64,000 bases of DNA from Mycolicibacterium sp. YH-1 (GTDB lineage Bacteria > Actinomycetota > Actinomycetes > Mycobacteriales > Mycobacteriaceae). The DNA lies in contig NZ_CP092915.1 in assembly GCF_022557175.1 (NCBI RefSeq), positions 7,006,001 through 7,070,000 on the forward strand. The letters are read 5' to 3'. Under the pieces are notes generated by a model, which ran no database searches, was not told the origin of the DNA, and saw only the letters and a list, made by a program, of their open reading frames with translations. Position numbers and translations under genes: made by a program. Shown here piece after piece: positions 16,006-24,791 of this stretch. How positions within the stretch are numbered: position 1 is the stretch's first letter; every line of letters begins with the position of its first letter.

Positions 16006-18210
16006 ATGCCAACCCTGGCCGTCCGGGCCTACACCGATTCTCTGTCCTACGAGCGAGGCCAGACCGTCAGCGTGCACGTGAGCGCTGATGCGCCAGTCGA
16101 CATCCGACTGATTCGCCTGCAAAGCTCCAGCGCATCCGACACCAGCCTGGACCATAACGTCGACTGGCAGCACGCGGGCCGCTATCCGGCCTCTCTCCAA
16201 CAGACGTGTGTCGGTTCCTTCTTGCTTGGCGAGCTGAGCCGCCTGGCACCGCCGAGCAGTGGAGCAGTCACGTTGGGCGCATTCGTCTGGTCCGCGAACC
16301 ATTCATCGGAGCCGGTGCAGACCCTGCTCTCTCTGTCTGGGGGCCCAGCACTTCGCCTCCATCACGGCCACGTGGCGCTCGTCGACGCCGACGACACTCT
16401 TCTCGTACAAGGCCCCCGGCTCGCCGATCACCAATGGCACCTGGTGATGGCAACACTCACTCCGACCGAGGCCCGCATTGTCGTCACACCAGAAGATCCT
16501 CTGCGGGGCGTCGACGCGAACGCCACGGCCAGTTATGCGCCCGGCCATATCCCACTCACAGGACCGGTTACCGTCGGCGCCCGCCAAGGCCGCGCGGTGG
16601 TCACCGCACCCGGAGGCGCCTGGGGGCTCGCCGTCGAAAGTTTCAACGGCAAGTTGGAAGATCCATTCGTCAGCACTGCCGCCCTGCAGGAAACCGACGC
16701 AAAGGCGCTGGTGCGTGGCGACATCAGCATCGAGCAGCTGGAACTGGTAGCGGGATGGCGACTGTCCTTCCAACACGGCGACGATCCCGCGGTGGCCACC
16801 GCCCTGGCACCAGGTCAAAGGCCCGGGGTGCTCGTCAACGGGCCGGGCCGCGGTGTCACGGGTAGACACTTCACCGGCCGTAGCCTCGATTTCACGGCGT
16901 CACCCGGCGAGTACGCCGCCGTGCACTTCCACAGCACCGACCTGTTCGACGCCGGGTGGGACAGCGTGCTGACCGCCGACCTACCCGAGGACCTAGCCAG
17001 CGGCGTGTACGCGATCGTCGTCGAGAACGACCACGGCAGCGACACGGTGCCGATCACTGTGGTCCCGCGGCCCACCGACCCCCGCAACAAGGTACTGGTC
17101 GTACTGCCCACGTTCACCTACCTCGCCTACGCGAACGAGACCCTGTTCAACGGACTCGACTCCAGCGCCATGACCGACAAACACGTCGCCATCGAGGAGG
17201 CCGACCTGGCGCACGTCGGCGACGCATCGTTCGGGCTGTCGATGTACGACACCCACCCAGACGGCAGCGGCGTCATGCTGTCCTCGGCACGCCGACACAT
17301 CGTGAACATGCGCCGCGGCTACCGAATGTGGCTCATTGATGCCGGCCGGTCGTTCTCGTCGGACATGTACCTCATCGAGTGGCTCGCTCGACGCGGCATC
17401 GACGCCGACGTCATCACCGACCTCGAAGTCCACGAACGCGGCGCCGATTACCTCGAGCCCTACGCTGCGGTGATCTCCGGCTCGCACCCCGAATACACCT
17501 CCGAGGAGATGCTCGACGCACTCACCGACTATCGCGACAACGGCGGAGGACTTCTCTATCTCGGCGGTAACGGATGGTACTGGGTCACAGGCGTTCTCAG
17601 CACCAGCCCGCTCACAGTCGAGATTCGGCGCGGGCACGCAGGTATCCGCTGCTGGGAGTCATATCCGGGTGAGATCACGCTGATGTCGACCGGCTTACCA
17701 GGCGGATTATGGCGACACCGCGGCCGCGCACCGCAAGAACTGGCCGGTGTCGGATTCGCAGCCCAGGGCTGGGGTCGATCCGAACCCTATTACCTCTCTA
17801 ATGCAGCCGCAGATCCCGCATGGGCATGGATTCTCGACGGCGTGCAGGAAGATCCTATTGGCGATTACGGTGCAGTGATGGGGGGCGCTGCGGGCGACGA
17901 GATAGACAGAGTCGACGTCGCACTCGGAACGCCACCCCATGCCGTTGTGCTCGCCTCCTCCCGCGGCCACTCGAACTTCTATCAACGTGTCCTCGAGGAG
18001 ATCGGGATGAACTTGCCCGATCACGGTGGCGGTCAACAAGACCCGGAGGTCCACGCCGACATCGTCTACTTCAGGACCCCACACGGTGGAGAGGTGTTCT
18101 CCACCGGCTCTATCGCCTGGTCCGGCTCGCTGCTACACGCGAACACGAATAACGGAGTCTCAAGGATGACCGAGAACGTCATTACGGCATTCGTCAGCCG
18201 ACGAAGTTAG
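16006..18210 (+). CDS. N,N-dimethylformamidase large-subunit family protein
   Basis: 734 residues from the ATG at 16006, which follows ACAGGAGATAACGCG. The N-terminal half resembles the lectin-like part of the DMFase large subunit, and the C-terminal half carries its catalytic amidohydrolase domain. In the characterised enzyme a mononuclear iron is held by two Tyr and one Glu. Likely counterparts here are Tyr372/Tyr375 (TFTYLAYANE), Tyr414 (GLSMYD) and Glu496 (SGSHPEYTSEE, matching the usual GHDEYWS). The family hydrolyses formamides and related amides to amine plus acid. The small subunit normally encoded next door is absent. It closes the plus-strand operon and may open or finish the amide-degrading route. 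Confidence 0.88.
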   Translation: MPTLAVRAYTDSLSYERGQTVSVHVSADAPVDIRLIRLQSSSASDTSLDHNVDWQHAGRYPASLQQTCVGSFLLGELSRLAPPSSGAVTLGAFVWSANHSSEPVQTLLSLSGGPALRLHHGHVALVDADDTLLVQGPRLADHQWHLVMATLTPTEARIVVTPEDPLRGVDANATASYAPGHIPLTGPVTVGARQGRAVVTAPGGAWGLAVESFNGKLEDPFVSTAALQETDAKALVRGDISIEQLELVAGWRLSFQHGDDPAVATALAPGQRPGVLVNGPGRGVTGRHFTGRSLDFTASPGEYAAVHFHSTDLFDAGWDSVLTADLPEDLASGVYAIVVENDHGSDTVPITVVPRPTDPRNKVLVVLPTFTYLAYANETLFNGLDSSAMTDKHVAIEEADLAHVGDASFGLSMYDTHPDGSGVMLSSARRHIVNMRRGYRMWLIDAGRSFSSDMYLIEWLARRGIDADVITDLEVHERGADYLEPYAAVISGSHPEYTSEEMLDALTDYRDNGGGLLYLGGNGWYWVTGVLSTSPLTVEIRRGHAGIRCWESYPGEITLMSTGLPGGLWRHRGRAPQELAGVGFAAQGWGRSEPYYLSNAAADPAWAWILDGVQEDPIGDYGAVMGGAAGDEIDRVDVALGTPPHAVVLASSRGHSNFYQRVLEEIGMNLPDHGGGQQDPEVHADIVYFRTPHGGEVFSTGSIAWSGSLLHANTNNGVSRMTENVITAFVSRRS

Positions 18211-18426
18211 ATCTGCGCAGCACCGAACCCCTCATTCCCCGGTGGGGCGCTCAGCCCACGCCATGATCGGCAGTTCGGCATCCGGGTGCGAGCCGCGCGT
18301 AAACGACCACCGTGCCGCTGGGCGTCGCGAACGTGGTGTTGACGTAGCCGAGAAGACCGTAGTGCCGTCAATGGTCGAGACGGCGGTGACGCCTCTACGA
18401 TTGTGGAATAGAGCGCACCGCCAGGC
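18211..18426 (-). pseudogene. Non-coding gap with possible decayed reading frame
   Basis: No intact gene is present. Read on the minus strand, three protein-like pieces follow in order in different frames: a piece with STIDGTTVF, one with YVNTTFATPSGTVVVYARL, and one ending HPDAELPIMAWAERPTGE before a stop. Two compensating frameshifts would join them into about 60 residues. This may be the remnant of an unidentified gene, or chance in high-GC sequence. It separates the catabolic island from the NmrA-like gene. Confidence 0.2.
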
Positions 18427-19302
18427 TCAGTAGGCCGTATTCGGCTCTGGCCACCAGTCGGAACGCTCGATCGGCGTGGCTGGATGACCTGTAACCCGCT
18501 CCACAACGTCCGTGAGTGCCGAGACGTCACCGCGCGCAATCGCCTGATACCACGAGATCCACGCTTCGATCTGGTTGCCATCGATGCCCTGCTTCCAGCG
18601 ACGGCTGAACGCCTCTTCGACCGTTTCGGCGTGATAGCGGAACGGCCGCCCGGTCGCCGTGGCGATTCGCGCGACCGCTTGCTCCAGGGTGAGCAGTTCG
18701 GGCCCGGTGACTTCAAGAATCGCGCCGTCGTGTTCGGTACTGGAGTCCAGTGCCACGGCGGCCACGACTGCGGCGATATCGCCGTGCGTGACGAACGCCG
18801 CTTGCCCAGTTCCGCCCGGCCCGCTGATCACCAGATCCTCATCGGCGAGCGCGGCCGGCGTCGCACCGTAGAAGCCCGCGCGAAAAATGGTGTGGCGCAC
18901 ACCGGTTCCGACGATGAACTGCTCAGTGAGCCAGTGGTCGCGGGCGTTGCGGTACGTCGCGACGGGCCCCGCCCCCAGCAGCGAGACATAGAGAACCCGT
19001 TCGACACCGACCGCGAGTGCCGCCTCAACCGCGCTCGCATGCTCCTCCAGGCGCCGACCGGTCGGGTGTCCCGAGATGAGCACCAGAGTCGATGCGCCGT
19101 CCAGCGCGCGCCGCATGGCCGCGGAATCGGAGTACTCGGCAGGCCCCCGGTGTTGGGCATTTGCCAGTTGCGGCAGACCGGTCGGGTTGCGCGCCACCAG
19201 CAGTTGCGGAACGTCGCGTTTGGCGAGTTCCGCCGCGATTCGGCTGCCCAACGCTCCCGTGGCGCCGGTGACCGCGACAGTCTCATTCAATTGTTGGCCC
19301 AT
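18427..19302 (-). CDS. NmrA-like NAD(P)-binding protein (atypical SDR)
   Basis: A 291-residue atypical SDR. The N-terminal VTGATGALGSRIAAELAKR is the NAD(P) loop, and there is no YxxxK active site at the usual place, as in NmrA and quinone-oxidoreductase QorB-like members. These sense or reduce with NAD(P)H. The ATG follows GAGGAG at 7 nt. It is divergent from an ArsR-type regulator across two near-identical palindromes and is almost certainly the regulator's target. Its ArsR partner suggests a redox- or electrophile-responsive unit. Confidence 0.9.
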   Translation of the reverse strand: MGQQLNETVAVTGATGALGSRIAAELAKRDVPQLLVARNPTGLPQLANAQHRGPAEYSDSAAMRRALDGASTLVLISGHPTGRRLEEHASAVEAALAVGVERVLYVSLLGAGPVATYRNARDHWLTEQFIVGTGVRHTIFRAGFYGATPAALADEDLVISGPGGTGQAAFVTHGDIAAVVAAVALDSSTEHDGAILEVTGPELLTLEQAVARIATATGRPFRYHAETVEEAFSRRWKQGIDGNQIEAWISWYQAIARGDVSALTDVVERVTGHPATPIERSDWWPEPNTAY

Positions 19303-19341
19303 GGGGGACTCCTCGGTCGCGGATTGGATGCCACCCGTAAG

Positions 19342-19400
19342 GTACGATGGCTTTCGTACACGAGGCTAGCCATGCGTCAGGTACGACGCAAGTCGTACCT
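19342..19400. promoter_or_regulatory. Two GTACGA-Nx-TCGTAC operators between NmrA-like gene and ArsR-type gene
   Basis: Site 1 is GTACGA-N6-TCGTAC (19342-19359). Site 2 is AGGTACGAC-N4-GTCGTACCT (19379-19400), a perfect 9-bp inverted repeat. Both lie in the 113-bp divergent gap, one near each start codon. The shared GTACGA half-site and the location make them very likely binding sites of the adjacent small HTH regulator, giving autorepression and control of the NmrA-like gene. Confidence 0.75.
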
Positions 19401-19415
19401 GAGTGAGGGGATGTG

Positions 19416-19697
19416 ATGACGCTAGGAGCTGTGCTGTCGGCACTGGCAGATCCGCACCGCAGAGGCGTCATCGCCGAACTGGCGGCGGCGAGCGCCGACA
19501 CTGAACGCACCTGCTCGTCATTTGCGCTACCGGTCACTAAATCGACTGCTACGCATCACTTTCGAGTTCTCAACGACTCCGGGCTCATACAGTTGACCGA
19601 CTACGGCAACCGCAAAGGTGTGCTACTGCGACGGGCAGACATCGACAGGGAGTTTCCGGGGCTCCTGTCCTTGTTGGTTGCCGAACGCAGCCAATAG
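19416..19697 (+). CDS. ArsR-type winged-helix transcriptional regulator
   Basis: A 93-residue protein with an ArsR/SmtB-type winged helix: ALADPHRRGVIAELA opens the domain and PVTKSTATHHFRVLNDSGLIQ is the recognition helix and wing. It has one Cys (TCSS) near residue 30 and no metal-binding CVC motif, so it is probably not a metal sensor. The ATG at 19416 or the GTG just before it follows GAGTGAGGGG. The two palindromes upstream are its expected operators. The 3' end is 9 bp from the convergent AtoE-like gene. Confidence 0.9.
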   Translation: MTLGAVLSALADPHRRGVIAELAAASADTERTCSSFALPVTKSTATHHFRVLNDSGLIQLTDYGNRKGVLLRRADIDREFPGLLSLLVAERSQ

Positions 19698-19705
19698 CCC
19701 GGGGC

Positions 19706-21142
19706 TCACGGCGCAGGAGGGACAACCGGAGGCACGAAGTCGAAGGTCATTCCGAGCAGCCACACCAGGGCCAGCACCACCGGCAGGTGGAAGATGAACT
19801 GTAGGAACGTGAATCCGACCAGATCACGGGCCCGCAGACCGAGCACCGCCAACAGAGGCAGCATGAAGAATGGATTGATCAGGTTGGGCAGCGCTTCGGC
19901 CACGTTGTAGATCTGAACCGTCCAGCCCAGGTTCATCTGGACATCGGTGGCCGACTGCATGACGTAGGGTGCCTCGACCAACCACTTGCCGCCGCCGGAT
20001 GGGACGAAGAGACCCAGCACCACGGTGTAGAGGGCGATGACGACCGCGAAGGCCCCGCCGCCCACGCTCGTGAACACCTGCGCCAGCTGATCCGAGACGG
20101 TGTGGCCGCCGCGGCCCTCCGCCTTGGTGAGGATCGCCGCCATGGCGGCGTACAGCGGGAACTGAACGAGGATGCCGCCTGTCGCCGGCACGGCCTTGGC
20201 GACGGCCTGCAGGAACTTGCGTGGTGTGCCGTGCAGTACCAGTCCCAGGATGAGAAAGACCAGCAGATACCCGTTGAGGCTGCTGACGACGGTCAGTACT
20301 GGCTTGGTGACCAGCTGGGAGATCAGCCACCCCAACGTCATCAGACCCGCCAGCACCGGCAGGACACGGCTGTACTCAAGCCACTCCCCCGGCCGCGAGC
20401 GTGGTGGCACCTCCTCGGTCCGGTCGTCGAGGTCCACCTCCAGATCCTCGGCGGTCTTGATGGCCACGCCCCTCGGTGCGGAGAAGTGAGCGATGGCCAC
20501 GGTCAGCGCGATGAGGATGGCGCATGTGAGGAGGGACTGCCACGTGAAGATCGTCTTGCCGAAGTCGAGAACCCCGGTGATCTTCAGTAGCTCATCGGGC
20601 AGCGAACTGGCGGTTGCCTGCAACTGAGCGGCCGAGGATGACATCCCCAGGGCCCACACCGCGCCCAGCCCCATAAAGGCCGCGGCGCCGAGCGCACGGT
20701 AGTCCACCCGCAGATCGGTTCGACGGGCGATGGCCCGGGCCAGCAGACCACCGAACACCAAGCTGAGACCCCAGTTCAGGAACGAGACCGACATAGACAG
20801 GAACGCAACGAAACTCACCGCGGTCCTTGCCGACTGCGGCACGGTGGCGAGGCGATCGATCAGCCTGGCCACCGGCGGGCTCGTGGCGACGACATATCCG
20901 GTCAGCACCACCATGGCCATCTGCAAAGTGAAGGCGGTCAGATCCCAGAAGCCGTCGCCGAAGGCATTCGCGACGGTCTGCGGAGAGGACCCGTTGACCA
21001 GTGCGGCGACGGTGACGACGAAGACACCGGCCAGGGCGACGACGTAGGCGTCGGGGAACCACTTCTCCGTCCAACCGGCCAGCGACTGGGCGACCCGCGC
21101 CAAGCCCTTCTCGGAGCGAGAATCTGCAGTGGCAGTGGTCAT
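19706..21142 (-). CDS. atoE: AtoE-like short-chain fatty acid transporter
   Basis: A 478-residue membrane protein with about 12 hydrophobic segments, matching the AtoE short-chain fatty acid transporter family over its length. Typical features are the N-terminal WTEKWFPDAYVVALAG block, the conserved VQFPLYAAM and FVPSGGGKWLVEAP segments, and WTVQIYNVAEALPNLINPFFMLP. It moves acetate-, butyrate- or acetoacetate-sized acids. It lies downstream of the PucR-type gene on the same strand, 205 bp apart, and could share its control. The 205-bp gap shows no other gene. Confidence 0.92.
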   Translation of the reverse strand: MTTATADSRSEKGLARVAQSLAGWTEKWFPDAYVVALAGVFVVTVAALVNGSSPQTVANAFGDGFWDLTAFTLQMAMVVLTGYVVATSPPVARLIDRLATVPQSARTAVSFVAFLSMSVSFLNWGLSLVFGGLLARAIARRTDLRVDYRALGAAAFMGLGAVWALGMSSSAAQLQATASSLPDELLKITGVLDFGKTIFTWQSLLTCAILIALTVAIAHFSAPRGVAIKTAEDLEVDLDDRTEEVPPRSRPGEWLEYSRVLPVLAGLMTLGWLISQLVTKPVLTVVSSLNGYLLVFLILGLVLHGTPRKFLQAVAKAVPATGGILVQFPLYAAMAAILTKAEGRGGHTVSDQLAQVFTSVGGGAFAVVIALYTVVLGLFVPSGGGKWLVEAPYVMQSATDVQMNLGWTVQIYNVAEALPNLINPFFMLPLLAVLGLRARDLVGFTFLQFIFHLPVVLALVWLLGMTFDFVPPVVPPAP

Positions 21143-21347
21143 CCCGCCCCATTCCTCTTCTCATCGCCCGGCCCTCCCCATCGGAGGCTGAGCTTCGGCT
21201 GCGCCAGTTGTTCAGTATCGCGCCGTGCGGTCGAGGAGGTCGGAGAAACGACGCATCGCGGCGAGCAGAGTCTCAAGCCGTGACGCGCAGTTCAGCACGC
21301 GCCGTCCGGCTGAGTTGCCGTCTGCGCGGTCCTGGGGCGTCGACGGG

Positions 21348-22598
21348 TCAGGCGGCGAGGACCGCCGTGCCGTACCAATGGCACAGCAACAGAGCAACTT
21401 CCACGTCGAGCCTGTCGTCGGTGATCGGTCGGCCTCGGCGCTCGATCGCACGCGCCACTCGATACTTCACCGAGTTGAAGTGCAGGTGCAGCTCCCCGGC
21501 GGCAGCCTTGTAGCTCGATCCCGCGCGCAGGAACACCCGCAGGGTCTCACGGAGGCGTTCGTCGGCCGCACTGGCCGACGCCAGCGGTCCGAGGACTTCG
21601 GCCGCCCAGACCCGCGCCTCATCCAGATTGCCTCCAGCCAGGCCTGCCAGCATCAGCCCCGACTCGGCGGCGCTGATCGCCCGAGCGGGGCCGGCACCCG
21701 CTGCGGTCACCACCGCACGGGCAAGCTGCGCCTGTCGGTGCGAACGGCGAAATCCCGCCACCCCCGGTAGGGGCCGACCCGCGATGACGTGCAGTGGCGC
21801 GTCGACGGGAGCGGGCAGCACCGGGGCGGATTCGGATTCCACCGGTATCCAGGCCCACCCCGTCAAGCGGTCCGCCGAGACGAACAGGGCGCGGTCACGG
21901 GCACCCAGTTTGGCGGCATAGTCCTGCACGTACCGCTCCATGACACCGAGTTCATTCTGATCATTGGATTCCTCGAACCACAGCACCAGAGCCAGGTGGG
22001 TTCGCCGCAAGGGGTAGCGCAGCGCCGTCGAGGTCGCGTCGATGTCGACGTCGTCGTCACTCTCCAGCACACCGCGAATCACCTCGGCTTGCAGACGGTT
22101 TCGGCTCTCCTGCCAGCGGTCGTACTCGTTCTGGTAGGTGCTGAGCACCTGCTGGGTGATCCAGTCGATATAGCGGAACGTCACGGCGAGGATCTCCTCG
22201 AAGACATCGAGCTGACGTTGTGCGTCAAGATCGGAGTCGCGGATCTCCTTGAGCAGGATCTTGAGCACCTCCTGGTGGCCGATCCGGTAGGCGCGCACCA
22301 GCGCATTAGCCGACACGTCGCGCTGGGCAAGCCGCCGCGCGTACTCCAGGGCCGCCGTCGGCGCCTCCACGTGCTCCACCGGGATGCTGTGGCGGATCGC
22401 CGAGAAGACGGTGTCGATGTTCGCGGCGACGTTGTCCCGCATCAATTGCACAAGCTGCGCGTCGCCATGCAGGTCGGCGATCTCATCCATCAGGACGCGC
22501 TGGGTGTGGGCCGTGACCTCATCGAGCTTGGCGGCCAGCCGACCCACCACCGCCGCAGCGGATTCAGCCACTGAATCGCCGTCACTTCGCTGGGCCAT
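21348..22598 (-). CDS. PucR/CdaR-type transcriptional regulator
   Basis: A 416-residue activator of the PucR group. The N-terminal half is a sensory region beginning with helices, and the C-terminal PucR-type HTH includes RETLRVFLRAGSSYKAAAGELHLHFNSVKYRVARA. The ATG at 22598 is used; an in-frame TTG at 22628 lies inside the palindrome TTGTCTCC-A-GGAGACAA and is unlikely. It is divergent from the desaturase-reductase fusion and upstream of atoE. Such regulators usually activate the divergent neighbour in response to a catabolic substrate. Confidence 0.9.
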   Translation of the reverse strand: MAQRSDGDSVAESAAAVVGRLAAKLDEVTAHTQRVLMDEIADLHGDAQLVQLMRDNVAANIDTVFSAIRHSIPVEHVEAPTAALEYARRLAQRDVSANALVRAYRIGHQEVLKILLKEIRDSDLDAQRQLDVFEEILAVTFRYIDWITQQVLSTYQNEYDRWQESRNRLQAEVIRGVLESDDDVDIDATSTALRYPLRRTHLALVLWFEESNDQNELGVMERYVQDYAAKLGARDRALFVSADRLTGWAWIPVESESAPVLPAPVDAPLHVIAGRPLPGVAGFRRSHRQAQLARAVVTAAGAGPARAISAAESGLMLAGLAGGNLDEARVWAAEVLGPLASASAADERLRETLRVFLRAGSSYKAAAGELHLHFNSVKYRVARAIERRGRPITDDRLDVEVALLLCHWYGTAVLAA

Positions 22599-22611
22599 GC
22601 CCGCAGCGTAC

Positions 22612-22628
22612 TTGTCTCCAGGAGACAA
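22612..22628. promoter_or_regulatory. Perfect 17-bp palindrome between PucR-type gene and fusion hydroxylase gene
   Basis: TTGTCTCC-A-GGAGACAA is an 8-bp perfect inverted repeat around one base, 14 bp upstream of the regulator ATG and 115 bp upstream of the divergent fusion gene. Position and symmetry suggest that the PucR-type protein binds here, repressing itself and activating the fusion gene. Confidence 0.6.
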
Positions 22629-22742
22629 AGGGAGAGACGCGGTTGGTGCCCCAAGGACGTCGTTTTCGGTTCACCCGGTTCATAGCGTTGTCCTGAGCGG
22701 TTCTGCGCGCCGCAGCCGTCACCGACAGCCCTGGAGCAGCTC

Positions 22743-24761
22743 ATGTCCATCGCAGCAGAGTTCGACACGGCGACGGCACTGCCCGAGCGCCGCCCGCTGC
22801 CAGACCCGGGTGCCCCGGCGCCCGGGCTTGCCCTCCCGACCGTGGCGCTCCTCGTCGTCGGGTGGACGGCATTCCTGGGCTCGACGGTCGGGTACATCCA
22901 GGGCTGGATGCCCGCTGCGGCCACCATCGCGATCAATGCCGTGGTCACGTTCGTGATGTTCACGGTGACCCACGACGCCATCCACTACGCGATCAGCAGC
23001 ACACGCTGGGTCAACGGTGTGGTCGGGCGGATGGCGTGGCTGCTTGTGGTGCCGATCATCTCCTTCCCCACCTACGCGTTCGTCCACATCGAGCACCACC
23101 GGAACTCCAACGACGACGAGAACGACCCCGATGCCTGGGCCTCACATTCGCGGTGGTGGCAGATGCCGCTGCGCTGGCCGTTCCCCGAGGTGTTGTACGG
23201 CAGGTTCATCCTGCGCACGCTGCGGAGCCGCCCGAAACCCGAGGTCGCCGAGACCCTGGGACTGTTGATCCTGTGCGTGGTTGGGCTGGGCGTCGCGATC
23301 GGCACCGGCAATCTCGCGACGCTCGCGGTGGTGTTCCTGATCCCCCAGCGCATCGGGCTCATCGTCTTGGTGTGGTGGTTCGACTGGCTGCCGCATCATG
23401 GACTGGCCGACACCGAGCGCAGCAATCGCTACGGCGCGACCCGGGCCCGCGTGGGCATGGAGTGGCTGTACACCCCGCTGATGCTCGCGCAGAACTACCA
23501 CCTGGTGCACCACCTGCACCCGTCGGTGCCGTTCTACCGGTACCGGAAAACCTGGCAGCGCAACGAAGAGGCCTACCTGGAGCGCGATGCCGCGATCACC
23601 ACGGTGTTCGGCCAGCACCTCAACCCCGCGGAGTACCGGGAGTGGAAGCGGCTCAACAGCAGGCTCGGCCGGGTGGTGCCGGTCTACATGCCGCCGCGGT
23701 CGAGCGCCCCGCACGCAGTGCTGCACCGCATCCCGGTGGCCTCGGTGGACCCGATCACCGAGGACAGCACCCTGGTGACGTTCGCCGTGCCCGAGGCGCT
23801 GCGCGATGAGTTCCGGTTCGAGCCCGGCCAGCACGTGACCGTCCGCACCGATCTCGGTGGTGTGGGGGTTCGTCGCAGCTACTCGATCTGCGCGCCCGCC
23901 ACCCGCGCTCAGCTGCGGATTGCGGTCAAACACATTCCCGGGGGCGCGTTCTCGAGTTTCGTTGCCAACGACCTGCGAGCCGGTGACGTCCTGGAGCTGA
24001 TGACTCCCACAGGCAGGTTCGGCACTCCGCTGGATCCGCTGGCACGACGGCACTATGTGGGGCTGGTGGCCGGCAGCGGAATCACACCGGTGCTGTCGAT
24101 CCTGGAAACGGTGCTGGAGATCGAGACCGAGAGCCGGTTCACCCTGATCTACGGCAACCGCACCAAGGACTCGACGATGTTCCGGCACGATCTCGCCCGG
24201 CTGGAATCCCGCTACGCCGACCGGCTGGAAGTCAGGCACGTGCTGAGCGACGAGCCGCTGCACACCCCCGCGTTTCGCGGCCGGATCGACGGGGACAAGC
24301 TCCAGCGCTGGCTGACCACCGACCTGCGGCCCCACACCGTCGACGAGTGGTTCCTGTGCGGCCCGATCGACATGAGCACCGCCGCCCGGGACACGCTGAC
24401 CGGTCATGGCGTCGCCGTGGAGCGTATCCACACGGAACTGTTCACCGGCTACTCCCCCGGCAGCACCACCAATGGTGACTATGACGCTGCCACAGTCACT
24501 TTCACCCTGTCCGGACGGCAGGCGACGGTCGATCTTGCGCCCGGGGAGTCCATCCTGGAGGGCGCCCTGCAGACCCGGAGTGACGCCCCCTACTCCTGCA
24601 TGGGCGGTGCGTGCGGCACGTGCCGCGCCAAGCTCGTCTCCGGCACGGTCGTGATGGACCAGAACTTCGCGCTCGGGCCCGCCGAACTGGATGCCGGCTA
24701 TGTGCTGACCTGTCAGGCGCATCCGACAAGCCCGACCGTCTCGGTCGACTACGACGCATAA
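22743..24761 (+). CDS. Membrane diiron desaturase/hydroxylase fused to ferredoxin reductase and [2Fe-2S] ferredoxin
   Basis: A 672-residue three-part fusion. Residues about 30-300 form a fatty-acid-desaturase/beta-carotene-hydroxylase-like membrane domain with histidine boxes HDAIH (77-81), HIEHH (115-119), HH (218-219) and HLVHHLHP (253-260), expected to hold a diiron centre. Residues about 325-575 are an FAD/NAD(P)H reductase domain with RRSYSIC and GSGITPVLSI. The C-terminus is a plant-type [2Fe-2S] ferredoxin with Cys619, Cys624, Cys627 and Cys657. The layout makes a self-contained oxygenase needing only NAD(P)H. The ATG follows GGAGCAGCTC. The substrate is unknown; a lipid or hydrocarbon is likely. 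Confidence 0.92.
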   Translation: MSIAAEFDTATALPERRPLPDPGAPAPGLALPTVALLVVGWTAFLGSTVGYIQGWMPAAATIAINAVVTFVMFTVTHDAIHYAISSTRWVNGVVGRMAWLLVVPIISFPTYAFVHIEHHRNSNDDENDPDAWASHSRWWQMPLRWPFPEVLYGRFILRTLRSRPKPEVAETLGLLILCVVGLGVAIGTGNLATLAVVFLIPQRIGLIVLVWWFDWLPHHGLADTERSNRYGATRARVGMEWLYTPLMLAQNYHLVHHLHPSVPFYRYRKTWQRNEEAYLERDAAITTVFGQHLNPAEYREWKRLNSRLGRVVPVYMPPRSSAPHAVLHRIPVASVDPITEDSTLVTFAVPEALRDEFRFEPGQHVTVRTDLGGVGVRRSYSICAPATRAQLRIAVKHIPGGAFSSFVANDLRAGDVLELMTPTGRFGTPLDPLARRHYVGLVAGSGITPVLSILETVLEIETESRFTLIYGNRTKDSTMFRHDLARLESRYADRLEVRHVLSDEPLHTPAFRGRIDGDKLQRWLTTDLRPHTVDEWFLCGPIDMSTAARDTLTGHGVAVERIHTELFTGYSPGSTTNGDYDAATVTFTLSGRQATVDLAPGESILEGALQTRSDAPYSCMGGACGTCRAKLVSGTVVMDQNFALGPAELDAGYVLTCQAHPTSPTVSVDYDA

Positions 24762-24791
24762 AAGCCAGCTCCGTACCCATAGCCTGGGTGC

